DNA of 64,000 bases, taken from contig NW_004450302.1 of assembly GCF_000321225.1 (NCBI RefSeq), forward strand, positions 1,589,431 to 1,653,430, given 5' to 3'. A model generated the notes under the pieces. The model was not told the origin of the DNA, searched no databases, and saw nothing but the letters and a program-made list of their open reading frames with translations. Positions within the stretch are counted from its first letter, which is position 1; the number at the start of each line of letters is the position of its first letter. The translations under genes and the position numbers were made by a program. This document shows, piece by piece, positions 41,621 to 53,975 of this stretch. The stretch comes from Odobenus rosmarus divergens (lineage: Eukaryota > Chordata > Mammalia > Carnivora > Odobenidae).

Positions 41621-44600
41621 GGGCTGGTGCGGGGACTGTCCGCGGAGGGCCAGGAGCTCTGTGGGCTGTGGCAGGTGGACAGGGACCCACTTTCTTAAAC
41701 ACGTAGGGTGTGTGAGTGAGGGTGGAGGCATCAGACCCTGATGCCTCCCACCTCTCCTTCCCTCCTGGAAGGACACTGGAGGCACCCCAGTAGAGGGGGC
41801 TACATAAGGCAGTGGCCTCTGGCCCCAAAGAGGAGAGTGGGGGAGTCATAGGGACCCCTGGTCACACCGAGGGAGGCTGAATTCTGATGAGATGGGGAGT
41901 CTGGGGTGCCTCCTGCCCCAGCTTTGCCACCTCCTTCTCTTCCCTCCCCCCACGCCCCACCCCAGCCCCAAGCTGACCCAGGTTGGGTCTGAGTCGGATT
42001 TCAGATTTGGGGGGCTGGGTGGGAGCAGCCAGGGGGATGGTGGAGACCCAGCATCTCTCCCAGAGGAAGCTCTGTAGCAGCCTGTCCTACTGTCTTCCTC
42101 TCCGTCTTCGGAGCCTGGAGAACAGTCCTGGGCTCAGGAAGAAGCCCTCCCCTGCCCCCCCCATTCCCCAGTCTCCAGGATGCTCCTGGTCTCCCGCCTT
42201 GCTCTCCTGGTGGCCTCTGGCCATCAGCTGCTCTGGCTGTGGATGGTGGGGGGATCCTATTTGCACACTCCTCTCCCCTACACCAGTTCTCCACTCTGCC
42301 CTGGAAGTTCTTTCTGAGGTCTTCCTTGAGTCTCTTGTATTATAAAAGAACCATTGTTCAGCATGAAATTTCACATTCCCTTCCTTTCTCCTCGGGCACC
42401 CAGAACTTCTCTGGGGTTGGGGAGGTGGGTAATTTGCAGTCTAGCCTCTTGACAGAGAGAATTGGGAAGATAGAACTTTATGCCTCGGGGACATAGGTGT
42501 CCCTTAAATGGGATGGAGCGGGGGCACGGGCTTGTCCAGGGAGATGCTGTAGTTGGGCTGCTGTGTCTCTGGAGTGTGATAGCATCAGGCCCAGCATCTG
42601 TGACAGAGTTCTTGACTTTAATGGTCCTCAGTCCTCGTGTGTAGATGAGACAGGCCTGGGTCCCTGTGGAGAAGGAGGGTGGGGAAGGGTGCTGATGGTG
42701 GGCATGTGGGCAGAGAGCAGTGGAAGTTGGTGTGGCAAGAGGCTGGTGGTACAGAAGCACCAGTTTTCAGAGAGACCACACAGAGAAGGGCCAGAGACTT
42801 GGCTTCTTGTCCCAGCATCTCACTTGCTGTGTTACCTTGAGCAAGTTACTTTCCTTCTCTGGGCCTATTTCTCCACTTCTAAAGTGAGGCTGTGAGCAAA
42901 ATCTTTGACTCTTGGTGGTGGGATTATGAGAGATTTTTTTCTTCTTTTTTAGGATTGTCTTTCCTTTTCAGATCTGTTATGATATATGTGGGTAACTGGT
43001 AATTGAAAAAATATATATATAAAGGAAGAGGTTGGACAGGTCAGATTTTGAGGTCCTCTGCAGCCCCGAAGTTGGTGAGATCTTCTGAACTCAGAATGTG
43101 ATTGGGTGATGAGGAAGGGCTCTGGACCCCTGACTGAGTTGAGAGAACCATGGAAAGGGTTGGGGAAGGGGAATTGGGAGGTAACGAGCCTGTGCTGGAG
43201 GATGGTAGCCAGCCTGGGGCCTGGCTGAGGGCTGCCTCTTCAGAGTCCGGTTGGGGTAGTAGACACCTGGGGAGACCAGAAAGAGAGGGGCAGGCAGAGA
43301 CTTGAATCAAATTTCTAAGTAGAGGACACCTTGTCTTCTCGGCTTTGCCAGAGACTCCACCTGGAAAAATGGACCTTTCTCTGCGGCAGGAGAGATGGGT
43401 CGGACTTCAGGAAGCACTAGGAAGCCAGGGTGGGCAGCTGCTGACTCTCAGTCCAGCGGTTCTTTTCACCAGGCCTGGCTGGATTTGAGGAAGGGCCTGT
43501 GTGGAGTTGGGGGCGGGGGTGTCTTTTGGGAAGAAGAGATGTGGGGGGGTAGGGCATTCTGGGGGGGCTGCTAAGCCTGGCTCGGATCAGTGGTGGAGCC
43601 CTCAGACCTGATGAAAGGGCAGCGGGGAGCTGGACTTGAAGGGGTGCAATCCAGCCCCAAGACTCCAAGCTCTCTGGGCTGGGGGGCCCTCAGGAGGGAG
43701 CTGAGATCTCCCCTCCCTCTAGATGGGTTGGTTTGTTTACTGGAGTCTTGAAACTTCATCCATCATGAGAACGGGAGCAGGAAAAAGATGAATGGCCCAA
43801 AGATATAGTCGGGAGGTGAGGAAAGACCACGAGAGGCTGATAGACAGATGGATCGACAGACAGGAAGATGGCCTTAGGATGCACGGGGTGCACCGGGGCA
43901 GCAGGGTCTGGCCTAAGGGGAATGGGAGCTGCCTAAAACAGAAAGAAGAGGCAGCTGGAGGGCGTGTCTTTGGTCCGGGAGTCAGGAGAGCAGACCCAAC
44001 ACCTATCCCTGGCGACCCTGGCAACTTCCTCCTTTATTTGCACCTGGGTTTCTTCTTCTATAAAATGGGGTTTGGACCAGATTGCATCTAGGGCTCCTAT
44101 AGCCATGATTCTGCCCACCAGACACTTCCAGACAAACCAAGACTAAAATCTGAACTTCTTCCAGCGGCTGTCAGACAGCCTCCGGCCATCCCCGCACCTG
44201 CTCTCACTCTCCCCAGCCCCATCCCTCAACACATCCAGGCTGTGGGACGCTGGTCTTCAAGTCCTGGCGTCTCTTCATCCAGGTCTCAGTCAGCTCAAGG
44301 GCCACCTCCTCAGAGAGGCCCACCCTGATGGCTCTGCCCAGAAGAGCAATAAAGCCCAACCCTTTCGTCTGCCTGATAGCACTCATCACCATGTCACATT
44401 CTTATTCGCCACATTCTTCATTCATTCATTCATTCATTCATTCATTCATTCATTCATTCATTCATGTGTCTTTTCCAACTGGAATCTTCTTGGGCACAGG
44501 GGTTGTGTCCACCGCCTGTTCACTGTCACCCCAGCACCCAGCGCAGTGCCTGGCACACAGTAGGGCCTCAGTGAATGTGTATTGAATGAGAGTGAATCAG

Positions 44601-47600
44601 GAGGTGGTCACGGACCCCAGACTCTCCCTTAGAGAGAAACTCACAGAGAGCCGAGCTCTTCTCTCCTCTCCTCTTCTCCTCTGACTACTTGGTGGTCCCT
44701 TCCTGCCAATTCCCTGTGCCTACCTCCCTCTCCCCAGGGGAGGGTCCTCAGTGGTTTCCCAGCAAGAGGATGCAACTGGGGGCTTTGTAACGAGGACGCA
44801 GGATTTCAGCTCAGAGTCTGGAGACTCTCTCAAGCCTCTAGGAAAGTCAGTCCTCCCGTTAAACCTGGGGAAGGCAGGGGGACTTTGCTGGGTGCTTTGT
44901 GTATATTATTTTGTTAAAGACTCAAAACAACCTACCACGTGTTATCCCCATTTTACAGATAAGGCAACTGAGGCTTAGAGAGATTATGTGATTTGTCCAG
45001 TGTCACAGTCAGTGAGTAGTAGATTCAGGGTTCATCCTTGAGAGCTTGTATGATTACAAACCTGTGCTCTTTTATTGCTGTGGCATGGCAGTGAGCTTTC
45101 TAGGCTGGGCTCCAGGGGAAGGGTGTTCTCCGCCAGTGGATCTCAAGGACGCAGAGCTTCTGAAGATGCCCCCCTCCTTTCCTCCTTCCCTTCCCTCCTG
45201 CCTTCCCTCCCTCCCTCCCTCCCTTCCTTCCTTCCTTCCTTCCTTCCTTCCTTCGTTCCTTCCTTCCTTCCTCCATCTGTGCTTACTGAGCATTTGCTCT
45301 GAGTCAGGTGCCTGGAGCCTACAGATCCACAGGCAGCAACTACACGTGGGGATCAGGGCCGGGACGGTGCAGGTAGCATTTGGGGTGATGGGGACAGATG
45401 TTGGGGGATGCTTTGGGAAGAGGTGCCATCTCATGGGACTTGACGGATGAGCAAAAAGTCATCAGAGGGGTTCATTTATGGAGCAGAGTGGTCCTGGCTG
45501 GGAAAGCCATTTGTGTGAGGCCCTGTGGCCAGAGAGAGCCGGGCTGGGTCCTGGAGAGGGCTTTGGGGAGACAGGAAGCTGGAGGAGAGAGCAGGGATCC
45601 GGTCACCGGTCATGAAGGGCCTTCGGCTGGAAGGCTGTGGCGAGCTTGAAGCCTGGGAGGGACGGAATCAAGTTTGTCCTGGGTGTATGGGAGACTAGCT
45701 CGCGGGCATTAAGCGTGGAGGCTACAGGAGCTCCTGGACTGTGTGGTGGCTGTGGGACCCGAAGGGCAAGCTTGGGTGGCGGGTGGGATGAGAGTGGCTC
45801 GACCAGGCCCTGGGGCTGGGCATGACGTGGCCTCCTGCAGTCAGCGCAGGGCTTCTTGCGCCAGAGCAGGGCAGTGGCCCATGGAGGGGATCTGGGGCAG
45901 TACTGCTGGGCCGTGCCCCTGCGTGCCAGGGGACACGGGCTCCCAGGACAGGACCCCCGAGTGGCCCCCAGTGAGCCCAGCCCATATGCTGGTCCATTCC
46001 CGGGGCTGTCCCTGCACCTTAGGAAATCCCCTCTTGTTGCCCTTGTGGTGGCCTGAGCAGACCCTGAAGTCAGCCTGCCTGGAAGTCAGCCCACCCGTGC
46101 GCACATATCCTGCCACGGACTAGTTGCGTGACCTTGGGAGATTCCTTGACACCTTCATGCCTCAGTTTCCCAATTTGTACAATAGATCAAACCTAGCACC
46201 CATCCCATGGGGTTAATGTGGGGAGTAAATGAGTTAATGGGTTTCAAGCATTTGGAAGAGGGCTAGCCCTGACTAAGCATTCTCGAAAAGTTAGCTGTCA
46301 TTTCTTGTTCTCCCTATTACTGTTGTGACGGCCCACTAGACGGTGGGCGATTTGGGGCCGTGGGTGAATGAACGGGTGGATACATGCCCGGAGTGTGCTC
46401 TGGGCGCTTCTGGCCGGTGCTCACAGGCAGCTACACTCCCATGCGGAGGCGTGAGATGGGGGCTGAGCCGGTGAAGCTCTCCGGTGCAGGACAGAAGGTA
46501 GAGCAGAGTGTGGCCGAGGGTTGGACAGGTTGGCGACAATGTGTGGAGCATGCAGGGAGGAGGGCCGGGCCCTTGGGGCAAGTGTGTGCGTGCACAGGCA
46601 CGTGGGCCCCGACACACACATGCGAGTCACCAGCTGTGTTGGCTCCTTTTGCAGGCTGAGGGGGTGATGTCCTGTCCTAGCCCACTGGGAGGGGGCGGGG
46701 TGGCAGGGAGACAGATGTGGGGGTGGGGCTGAGAGGGTCAGACTGGGGCTAGGCCAGGGTAGGGCAGATTCCTGGGCCGCTTCCCTCTCCAGCCCCTTCC
46801 CTGCCTGCCCCATGGACTCTTTGCCTCTGACCTGGGCCCTGAGCTCTCTGATTATAAAGCCTTCTCATTTGAATTTTGCACTTGATGCTCATGGCAGCCT
46901 GTGCTGTAGGCATGACTGTCATCCCTGTGTTAGTGATGAGGAAATGGGGGCTCAGAGAGGTCAACGGGCGGGTCCAAGGTCACACAGCCTGTGGGTACAG
47001 GTGTCCCTTTCCTGACCCCACAGCTGGTTGGGCCCCCCTTTCCAGCCCTCTTCTCAGGCCTTGGACCCCCACTTTGCAAGTATCCTCCTGTCTCAGTTGC
47101 AGGATTGTGATGTCTGCAGATCTCCAGCGTCCCCTTCCAGACCGGTTCAGCATCTCCATTCGCTCTGCACACGTTCCTTTCCTGTTCTGGCTCTAGCCCA
47201 GGCCCGAGGGCTGCTTGCAGGACAACCTGGGAAGCTGGGCAAAGCAGCCCAGTGCAAACAGTTCTATCTCCAGAGGCAGCTGTGGGCCCCACCCGAGAGG
47301 GGCAAGACAGCCCTGGCTTGGGGTCGGAGCCATGGGCAGACTGCCTTCCCAGTTCTGGGCGCAGGCCCATCTCAGCCAGTGGGCAACTTGGGGAAGGGTC
47401 CTCGGGGCCGCCCCTCTCCCCACCTTCTCCAGAGCATCTGGTTGCGATTAGGGGCAGAGAAGTGAGGGGGGCCCGGCAAGGGTCCAGCAAGCACCAGCAG
47501 CCAAGAATGACTTAATTGGATAAAATGTCTAATGACAAACCAGGGCCCCACAGCAGAGTCCTGGCCCCAGCCTCAGGCCTGGTGCTGGCCAAGCCTTGTC

Positions 47601-49288
47601 TCAACCTCTGTCCTTGCTGGCTCCCAAGAGTTACCTCCAGTATCATGTCCTCAATTGAACAGTGATTGAGCACCTACTGTTTGCTAGACACTGAGGATAC
47701 ACATTTGCAGAAGATGGGGAGAATCCTGGGGGAACTTGTCTACCAGGGAGACAGGCATGTAGTTACACCATCGGGTGCTCTAGGAAAGAGGGTTATATCC
47801 AGGAGCTCTGGGGAGGGGTGGGGCAGGCAGAGGTGGAGAAGGGCGTCCGACGCCGGTGGGCCTGGAATTGATGAATATCACAGGAAATACCAAATCCATC
47901 TCTCTGGTGGTCTGTGTGCCATACACATGTCCATAGTAGGGGTGATAATTGCAGTAACAATATAAGACACATCTTTGGGGGCACAAATCTTTCCGAAAAG
48001 GAAAAGCATGGTTTCTGTGATATTTAGAATACATTTAATGACCTAGAGGAGACAGAAGAGAACACCGAGTCTAGGAATGGCTGCTAAATGGCTGGTGTGC
48101 AGCGTCTTTCCAATCCTGTGTCCCCGGCAGACATTGTTAATGGATCATGACAATCTTTCCTGCTGCACACAGATGGAGCTTCCGAGTTTGTCTCAATTAG
48201 AGTGCTCCTGGCTGTCATTAATCGATTGGAGATGACTTTTGAGATGAAACCTATTTGCCATCCTTGATGGTGGCGAAGCTCCATGTTTTAGGGAGAAAGG
48301 GACTTGCCCAAGGGGTTTGCAAATAGTCATAGGACTAAACAGTGATCCCCATCACGGAGACATCTTCGATCGTCACCATCTGGGAAGAGGTGCCACTGGC
48401 ATCTAGTGGGCAGAGGCCGGGATGCTGCTGGACTTGCTACAACACTCAGGACAGCCCCCATAGCCAAGAATTCTCCAGTCCAGAATGTTGATAGCCCTGA
48501 ACTAAAAGAACTCTACTCTCTAGCTTCTGGTCCCCGAAGTCCCCTGGAAGGTGAGATTTTGTGCCATTTCTGACAGAGAAATAAGGAACGGGTTTGGAAT
48601 GTTCCAGAGCAACGGTTCTCACTCTTGTCTATAGAGTTCCGTTCAGGGCTTCTCAAAAGCTCCCCTGGGGATCATTTAAGACTCCTAATGCCCAGGCCAC
48701 ACCACAGAACAATTATATCAGAATCTCAGGGGTGGGACCCAGAGACGAGGAATTTTTAAAGCTCCACGAGCATGCAGCAGAGGTTGAGAATAATTACCCC
48801 TTTGGAGGTTCGGAACTTGTCTCCATACCTAACCCAAGGTGTGACATTCTTTAACCTCTGTGAGCCCCTAATTCCTGTCTGCAAAATGGAGAGCATCATA
48901 TCTACTGCGGAGGGCCGGGGTGAGGGACTAAACGTGTTCTGTGTGCGGAGTGTGTGGTGTGGGACTGGCACGGGGCTCTCATGCACGTGGGGTGTCCCCA
49001 CAGTCAGGGATGGCGTGGGGTTGGGGCTTTTGTAGAGTACGTGGGCTGGTCCCCTCCTTGGACCTTCACTCTGACTGCTGGGACTCAGCTTTCTGTCTCC
49101 TTCTCCCAGGTCAGGATCCAGGCCGAGGCTCTGCATGGGCTGCCAAGGGGACCACGCAGGGCTGGAGTCGGAGAGCCCGAGAGAGCCCTGGGCAGGTGTC
49201 AGAGTCGGACAAGACCCAGCTGAGCCAAGACCCGGGCGGGGGCATGCTGGCCATTGACAGACTGCCGGATAACAGGACCAGGGTGGTG
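41441..49288 (+). CDS. PLXDC1: Plexin domain-containing protein 1 (TEM7), 5' part only
   Basis: Type I membrane protein of tumour endothelium (tumour endothelial marker 7), reported as a PEDF receptor. Only coding exons 1 (41441-41516) and 2 (49110-49288) are in the window: 85 codons that end on a codon boundary. Residues 1 to about 19 form a signal peptide ([15 protein letters not shown]...); the rest is the polar juxta-N-terminal segment ending DNRTRVV, with an N-glycosylation sequon NRT. The nidogen-like, PSI and transmembrane parts would be encoded to the right of the window. ATG 41441 lies in context CCCACCATGC. Intron 1 is 7.6 kb. In human the gene spans about 90 kb, so a truncated view is expected and is not a sign of a broken gene. 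Confidence 0.93.
44290..44590 (+). mobile_element. L2 3'-end element with expanded (TTCA)n
   Basis: 'gggccacctcctcagagagg' through 'gcagtgcctggcacacagta' and 'gaatgtgtattgaatga' follow the L2 end; an expanded tetranucleotide run sits inside. Confidence 0.65.
44417..44465. repeat. (TTCA)n microsatellite, about 12 units
   Basis: Uninterrupted TTCA/CATT tetranucleotide run, likely polymorphic. Confidence 0.93.
44935..45040 (-). mobile_element. MIR fragment, antisense
   Basis: 'cccattttacagataaggc' and 'gaggcttagagagatta' are reversed MIR core. Confidence 0.65.
45170..45277. repeat. Polypyrimidine (CCTT)n tract
   Basis: About 100 bp of pure C/T on the plus strand, mainly CCCT, CCTT and TTCC units with one G. 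Such tracts can form triplex DNA. Confidence 0.9.
46110..46300 (+). mobile_element. MIR
   Basis: 'gactagttgcgtgaccttgg' and 'catgcctcagtttcccaatt' with 'agtaaatgagttaatgggtt', the classic MIR layout. Confidence 0.7.
46900..47000 (-). mobile_element. MIR fragment, antisense
   Basis: 'gaggaaatgggggctcagag' and 'aaggtcacacagcctg' are reversed MIR core. Confidence 0.6.
47655..47770 (-). mobile_element. L2 3'-end fragment, antisense
   Basis: 'gtgattgagcacctactgtt' and 'agacactgaggatacaca' match the reversed L2 end. Confidence 0.6.
48030..48260. promoter_or_regulatory. Candidate regulatory element, PLXDC1 intron 1
   Basis: Non-repeat island with 'catttaatgacc', 'attgttaatggatcatgac', 'ctcaattagag' and 'tgtcattaatcgattgg' (48213-48229), the last combining TGTCA (MEIS-like), TAAT and ATCGAT (CUX/ONECUT-like). 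Inferred from motif density only. Confidence 0.35.
48606..48795 (+). mobile_element. hAT-Charlie-type DNA transposon fossil
   Basis: 'caacggttctcactcttgtc' start, 'gatcatttaagactcctaat', 'atcagaatctcaggggtggg' and the end 'agcagaggttgagaat' have the MER5/MER3-type layout with inverted termini. Confidence 0.6.
49110..49288 (+). CDS. PLXDC1: PLXDC1 exon 2
   Basis: Acceptor CTTCTCCCAG. Encodes [20 protein letters not shown]... [20 protein letters not shown]... LPDNRTRVV, residues 26-85. Donor GTGAGT. Confidence 0.94.
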
Positions 49289-50321
49289 GTGAGTGCTGGA
49301 GGAACGGGGAAGGGGAAGGAAGTGGTGCTGGGAGGCTCCCCAGGTGCCCTAATGTGTATTTGTCAGATGCACAAATCACATATCCTTTGGGATTGGCCTT
49401 GGATGTCAGCATGGCGAGAAGGATCCCAGGGGAGGGGATGAAAGCAGGGCCCAGGCCGGGACATGAAATCTTCACATCTCAGAGCTTCATAGATTGCCCC
49501 CCTCCTTGTGCACCCAGAGAGGTGAAGTGACTTGCCCAAGGATGCACAGTATGTGCACAGGGTTCGTGACACTGGACTCTTCCACTGCCTGAGGCCTCCA
49601 CTAAAAGCTGAATGAAGGTGGCATTATTAGTCACATCCAGCTGCCAGCCGAGGCCCCTCTCCTTTCCCATTTCTGCACCATTTACAGACGGGCGTAGCCA
49701 CAAAGGGTTAAAGGCTGCAGAGGATCAGGCGGGGCAGAGCACAGAGGAGGAAATTAGGGTGAAGCTCAGGTGTGAGACCTCCTCTGCCTGGGGGCAGTTG
49801 CGGGGGGGGGGCGGCGGGGTTGGTGGCGGTGCTGAAGGGAGGCCTGGAGGGTCGAGGCCCAGAGGAGGCGCTGTCCTTGCAATGTCTGGCCCTGCCCGCC
49901 CCCCCCGCCCCCCCCCCCGGCTTTCTTTCCAGGAGGCTGGCGGGGACTGCGTGTCTGTGGGTGGATCCGTCACCATGTGTGCGTGTGTTTGCACGGGTGC
50001 CTGAGGGGTTTTGCGTATTGCGTACGCTTGCCCGTGTGTCTGCCACCGTGGGCTGTCTGTGCGTGTGTGTGATGAATGTGTGCGACCGTACAAGTGTGAG
50101 CGTGCCCCTGGCCGTGTGTATAGGCGCCTATAGCTGAGACTGAATTCCGAGGACGCAGAAAAACTATGAAACAAGAGGAAGCAACAACAGGATGTGCTTC
50201 TTGGCGTACATTTCTTTATTTTATGTTCAGGAACGATCTTTTTACATCAAAGAAGTGCATGCGGGTAGTCAAAAAGGTCAAACGGTGCTAAGATCGGAGA
50301 ACAAAGCACAGCAGACCGCCC

Positions 50322-50453
50322 CGCCCCTCCTCACCTCCCCACCCCGCCCCTCCGCACCTGCCCGCCCCTCCGCACCTGCCCGCCCCGCCCCTCCGCACCT
50401 GCCCGCCCCTGGCACCTCCCCGCTCCGCCCCTCCGCACCTGCCCGCCCCTTGC
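50322..50453. repeat. GC-rich minisatellite, unit about 18 bp
   Basis: About six or seven tandem variants of 'cgcccctccgcacctgcc', with partial and 5-bp-offset units between them. Confidence 0.88.
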
Positions 50454-51802
50454 TCCCGAGGTACCGCTGGGGGCCGCTTCTCCTGGCGGTTACCACCATA
50501 TTTCTAAGTAATTTGCTTATGCTGCTGACTCGTGATTAATTCATTCAGACATTATCTGTTGACTACCTGTTGTGTAGATGAAGATCTGTCTTTTATAGAC
50601 TCCCTCGAGTGTCATCCCACTCTCAATGTTTTTGTTAAATTCATATGCTCTGCTTTATAACATAATCATGTAAATATTGCTCGCCACTAACCCAAGCAGG
50701 GTAATATCATTGTTTACTTTCTTCTGTAATTTTTGGCTTTCCTGGATCCTTGCCCCAACCCCCGTTTGCTTAGTTTTCTGTACTTACCACGGTTATATAT
50801 TCTTATATGTCCACTGGCCTCAAATAGAATTTTTGGAGCGGTCCAACCTGTTTTTATCCCCCCCCCCAACCCCTCCCCTCTCTCTGTCCTCTCTCTCCTG
50901 TTGTCCTGCTCCAACCTGGGCTGGCTGCTCCCCCACCCGCCCGTGGCCACCTTCATCGTGGGACCTCCCTCTCCCGGCGTTGGAACCCCCCTTGTCTGTC
51001 TCCTGTGTTGGGCGCCCTATTCTGTGGACCCTGTGTCTTCTCTTCCCTGCTTCTCCCCCTGTTTGTTTAGCTTCCTGAAAAAGGTTACACAGGAGGGAAA
51101 GTTCTTTAGAGAGCTCGCATGCCTGAAAATGCCTTTATTCTATCCTCACACCTGATTGATGGTCTGGCTGAATATAGAATTCTAGATTAAAAATAATTTT
51201 CCTTCAGCAGTTTGCAGGCATTATCTTCTGGCTTCCAAAGTCACTGTTGAGAGGTTTGATGTCCTTCTTACTCTTGTTCTTTGTTTATTGCGGCTTTCCC
51301 CCAACCTCTGGAAGCATTTGGGGTGTAACCCCAGTATTCTGGGAGTGCAGTCATGTGCCCTGCCTCTGGCTTTTTTTTTCTCCCACCGTGCTGGATATGT
51401 GAGGCACTATTGCAACCTAGGACTTACATTCACCAGTCTGGAAAGTCCGCTTGTTCTATTTCTTTGACAATCTTCTCTCTGCCTATTCTTTTTTTCCTAC
51501 AATTCCCCTTGATTAGATGTCCATCTTAGGGATTGATCCTTGAATTTCCTTCTCTCTTCTGTTGTCCATGCCTTTCGCCTTTGTTTGTTTGCGTAGTTTG
51601 CTTGGTGGTGGTAGTGGTCCATTTCCTGGAAGATTTTCTCAGCTTTATTTTCTTAATGTTACTGATCTTTTCCCTACTATCATATTTTTAATTTCCAAGA
51701 ACTCTGTATTATTTTCTGATTTTTTTTCTTTTCTTAGGAAAAAAAAGCATTCTGTTCTTGTGTCATGGATGTAATATTTTTTCTGTCTTAGGATATTTTA
51801 TT

Positions 51803-52002
51803 TTATTTTTTTTAAAGATTTTATTTATTTATTTGAGAGAGAGAGAATGAGAGATAGAGAGCATGAGAGGGAAGAGGGTCAGAGGGAGAAGCAGACTCCC
51901 CGCCGAGCAGGGAGCCTGATGTGGGACTCGATCCCGGGACTCCAGGATCATGACCTGAGCCGAAGGCAGTCGCTTAACCAACTGAGCCACCCCGGCGCCC
52001 CA
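51803..52002 (-). mobile_element. SINEC, antisense, with target duplication
   Basis: Perfect 19-bp flanking copies beginning 'tctgtcttaggatatttta' at 51782 and 52003. Confidence 0.93.
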
Positions 52003-52047
52003 TCTGTCTTAGGATATTTTAAAAATTAAAATTTTTTTTCCTGCTCT

Positions 52048-52120
52048 GCCCTCCCTCCCTCCCTCCCTTCCTTCCTTTCTTCTTTCCTTCCTTCCTGTCT
52101 TTCTGTCTTTCTTTCCAGTG
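52048..52120. repeat. Polypyrimidine (CCCT/TTCC)n tract
   Basis: C/T-rich run of CCCT, then CCTT, then TTCTG-type units. Confidence 0.8.
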
Positions 52121-52837
52121 GGGGAGTTTAATGCAGGGACAGCTTACCCAGGAGTGGGCAGGGTGAAGGAAAGCAGCAGAGGATGGTAAAGTGCTTTGGG
52201 AACAGCAAGAGTAGGAGCAGCTAAGACCTCTCTACACTGGAGCCGGCAGGGAGGGGGCTGACCCAAACCAGCAAGAGGGACTAAATCTAAGAACCGTTGC
52301 AGTGGGGACTGAAGAGGAACCAGAGCCAACCAGCAGCCTGGTAGGGAGGGAGCTGGGAGACTCATAAATGCTCTGAACTCTCCCTCCTTCTGCATCGTTT
52401 CCATGACTTATTTTTCCTTTTACCTCAGGCTCTGACATGGCTTGGCACTAGTACCAATCCTGTCTATTTACAATTTGATATTTTGTTCATCATGGATTTT
52501 TTTGCTCTCATTTCTATTTTAAAATATTGCATGAAGATATTCTCTATCTTGATGGCTGGGTTTGTTGGTGCCATCTTAAAAGTTGTACCTGAGGTCAGGG
52601 CCCCACTGCCTCACCTAATCCCTCTTTGAGATGGAACCTGGTAGAACCTCAGAGAACAAAGCCCCAAGTCACTTCCCATTCTGCCCTGTCTTCTCCATCC
52701 TGGAGAACCAAGGAGCCATGGTGGGATGATGGAGTGGAAGACCAGGGATGGGGGAGAGGTACCCTGAGTAAGGGGGCCCCTGGACACCCTTCCCTACCCC
52801 CCAGCTTTGTTGGGCCATCAGTTAAAGAACTGGTACT

Positions 52838-53024
52838 TGGGACGCCTGGGTGACTCAGTTGATTAAGCGTCTGCCTTCGGCTCAGGTCATGATCCCAGGG
52901 TCCTGGGATCGAGCCCCGCATCAGGCTCTCTGCTTAGCGGAGAGTCTGCTTCTCCCTTCCCTCTGTGATCTGTCTCACTTTCACTCTCTCTCAAATAAAT
53001 AAAATCTTTTTTAAAAAAATAAAA
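52838..53024 (+). mobile_element. SINEC, sense
   Basis: 'ggacgcctgggtgactcag' to 'aaataaataaaatcttttt'; no clear target duplication. Confidence 0.88.
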
Positions 53025-53859
53025 GTTCCCATGTGATTCTGATGGTCATCTAGGTGTGGGAACTTCTGATCTGTAATATGTCAAACCAATTTTAAAATCA
53101 GTTACTAGAATGACCAGCAGAACCTGAAGCTTTCTCAGGTACCACGTGGCTGTACTTGACAACACGACTTCCACCATCCCAGGAGCGTCATGGCCCCTTG
53201 GGCAGCCACACATGGAGAGTCCACGTGAAGGAGCAAGGTCCCCCCTGGCAGGAGACCCCTCTGACTGCCCCAGAGGCTGCGCCCAGCTCTGCCTGAGCGA
53301 CAGGAGAATCAGACTTCTACCTCAGCTGGAAGAGAGTTCAGATGTCAGATTGGGATCCGGAAGACGGCCTTGGCAGGCTAAGTGATAGTCAGCCTCACGC
53401 CAGATGAAACTACCAGGATAAATATAAATCCTGGCCCTTGAGTTTAAAATAAGGTGGGAGAGATGGGGCTTAGTGGTAGTCCATGAGGAAAAGATGTGGG
53501 GCTCCTCACGGCTTGTAGGCTGGAGATGAGTCAGGAGTGTGAAGTGGCTGCCAAGGATGGAGGTGGGAAAGCTGACTGGAAACCAATGGAAACCCACAGA
53601 AACCCGGGAACCAGGGCTAGGGCTCTAGAGATCGTGCAGGGCATTTCTTGGCCTGACCATATGCTGAGGGGCTTGTGACCCCTCTTAGGTGGTTATCTAG
53701 AAATCAGAGGAGTCCAGAATGGCTGGTGGAGCTTGCAGGTATTTAGCCTGGTATAGAGAAGGCTCTAGAGAGATGGCTGTTTTTTCAGAGGCTGTGACTG
53801 CTGCAGAGGGAAAAGACTGTTTTGCTCCACAGAACTTATCACTTCCTGCACCAAATTAT

Positions 53860-53975
53860 CTATGTATTTGTTTATATTGCCTGTCCTCTCCACGGAATGG
53901 AAGCCCTGTGAGGCCCGAGACTTTTCGGACTCTGCCACCAGTGCCTGGCACACGGGAGGAGCTCCTCCTTTGAAG
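53860..53975 (+). mobile_element. L2 3'-end fragment
   Basis: 'ggaatggaagccctgtgagg' and 'caccagtgcctggcacacg' in L2 order. Confidence 0.6.

Larger units (their letters stand above)
41517..49109 (+). other. PLXDC1: PLXDC1 intron 1
   Basis: 7.6 kb with MIR fragments (about 42800-42910 plus; 44935-45040 minus; 46110-46300 plus; 46900-47000 minus), L2 fragments (44290-44590 plus; 47655-47770 minus), two simple repeats, a hAT fossil and an unexplained A/T-rich island near 48.1-48.26 kb. Confidence 0.7.
51100..52480. mobile_element. Old LINE-like sequence, family not assigned
   Basis: 'cctgaaaatgcctttattct', 'ctggctgaatatagaattct' and 'catatttttaatttccaaga' are text I know from an ancient dispersed mammalian element. 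Split by the SINEC at 51803-52002. Family and orientation uncertain. Confidence 0.4.

Noticed and set aside
41517..41698. Continuation of the PLXDC1 exon 1 frame beyond the donor
   Set aside because: The GTAGGA donor pairs with exon 2 in phase and restores the known protein; read-through gives no known isoform.
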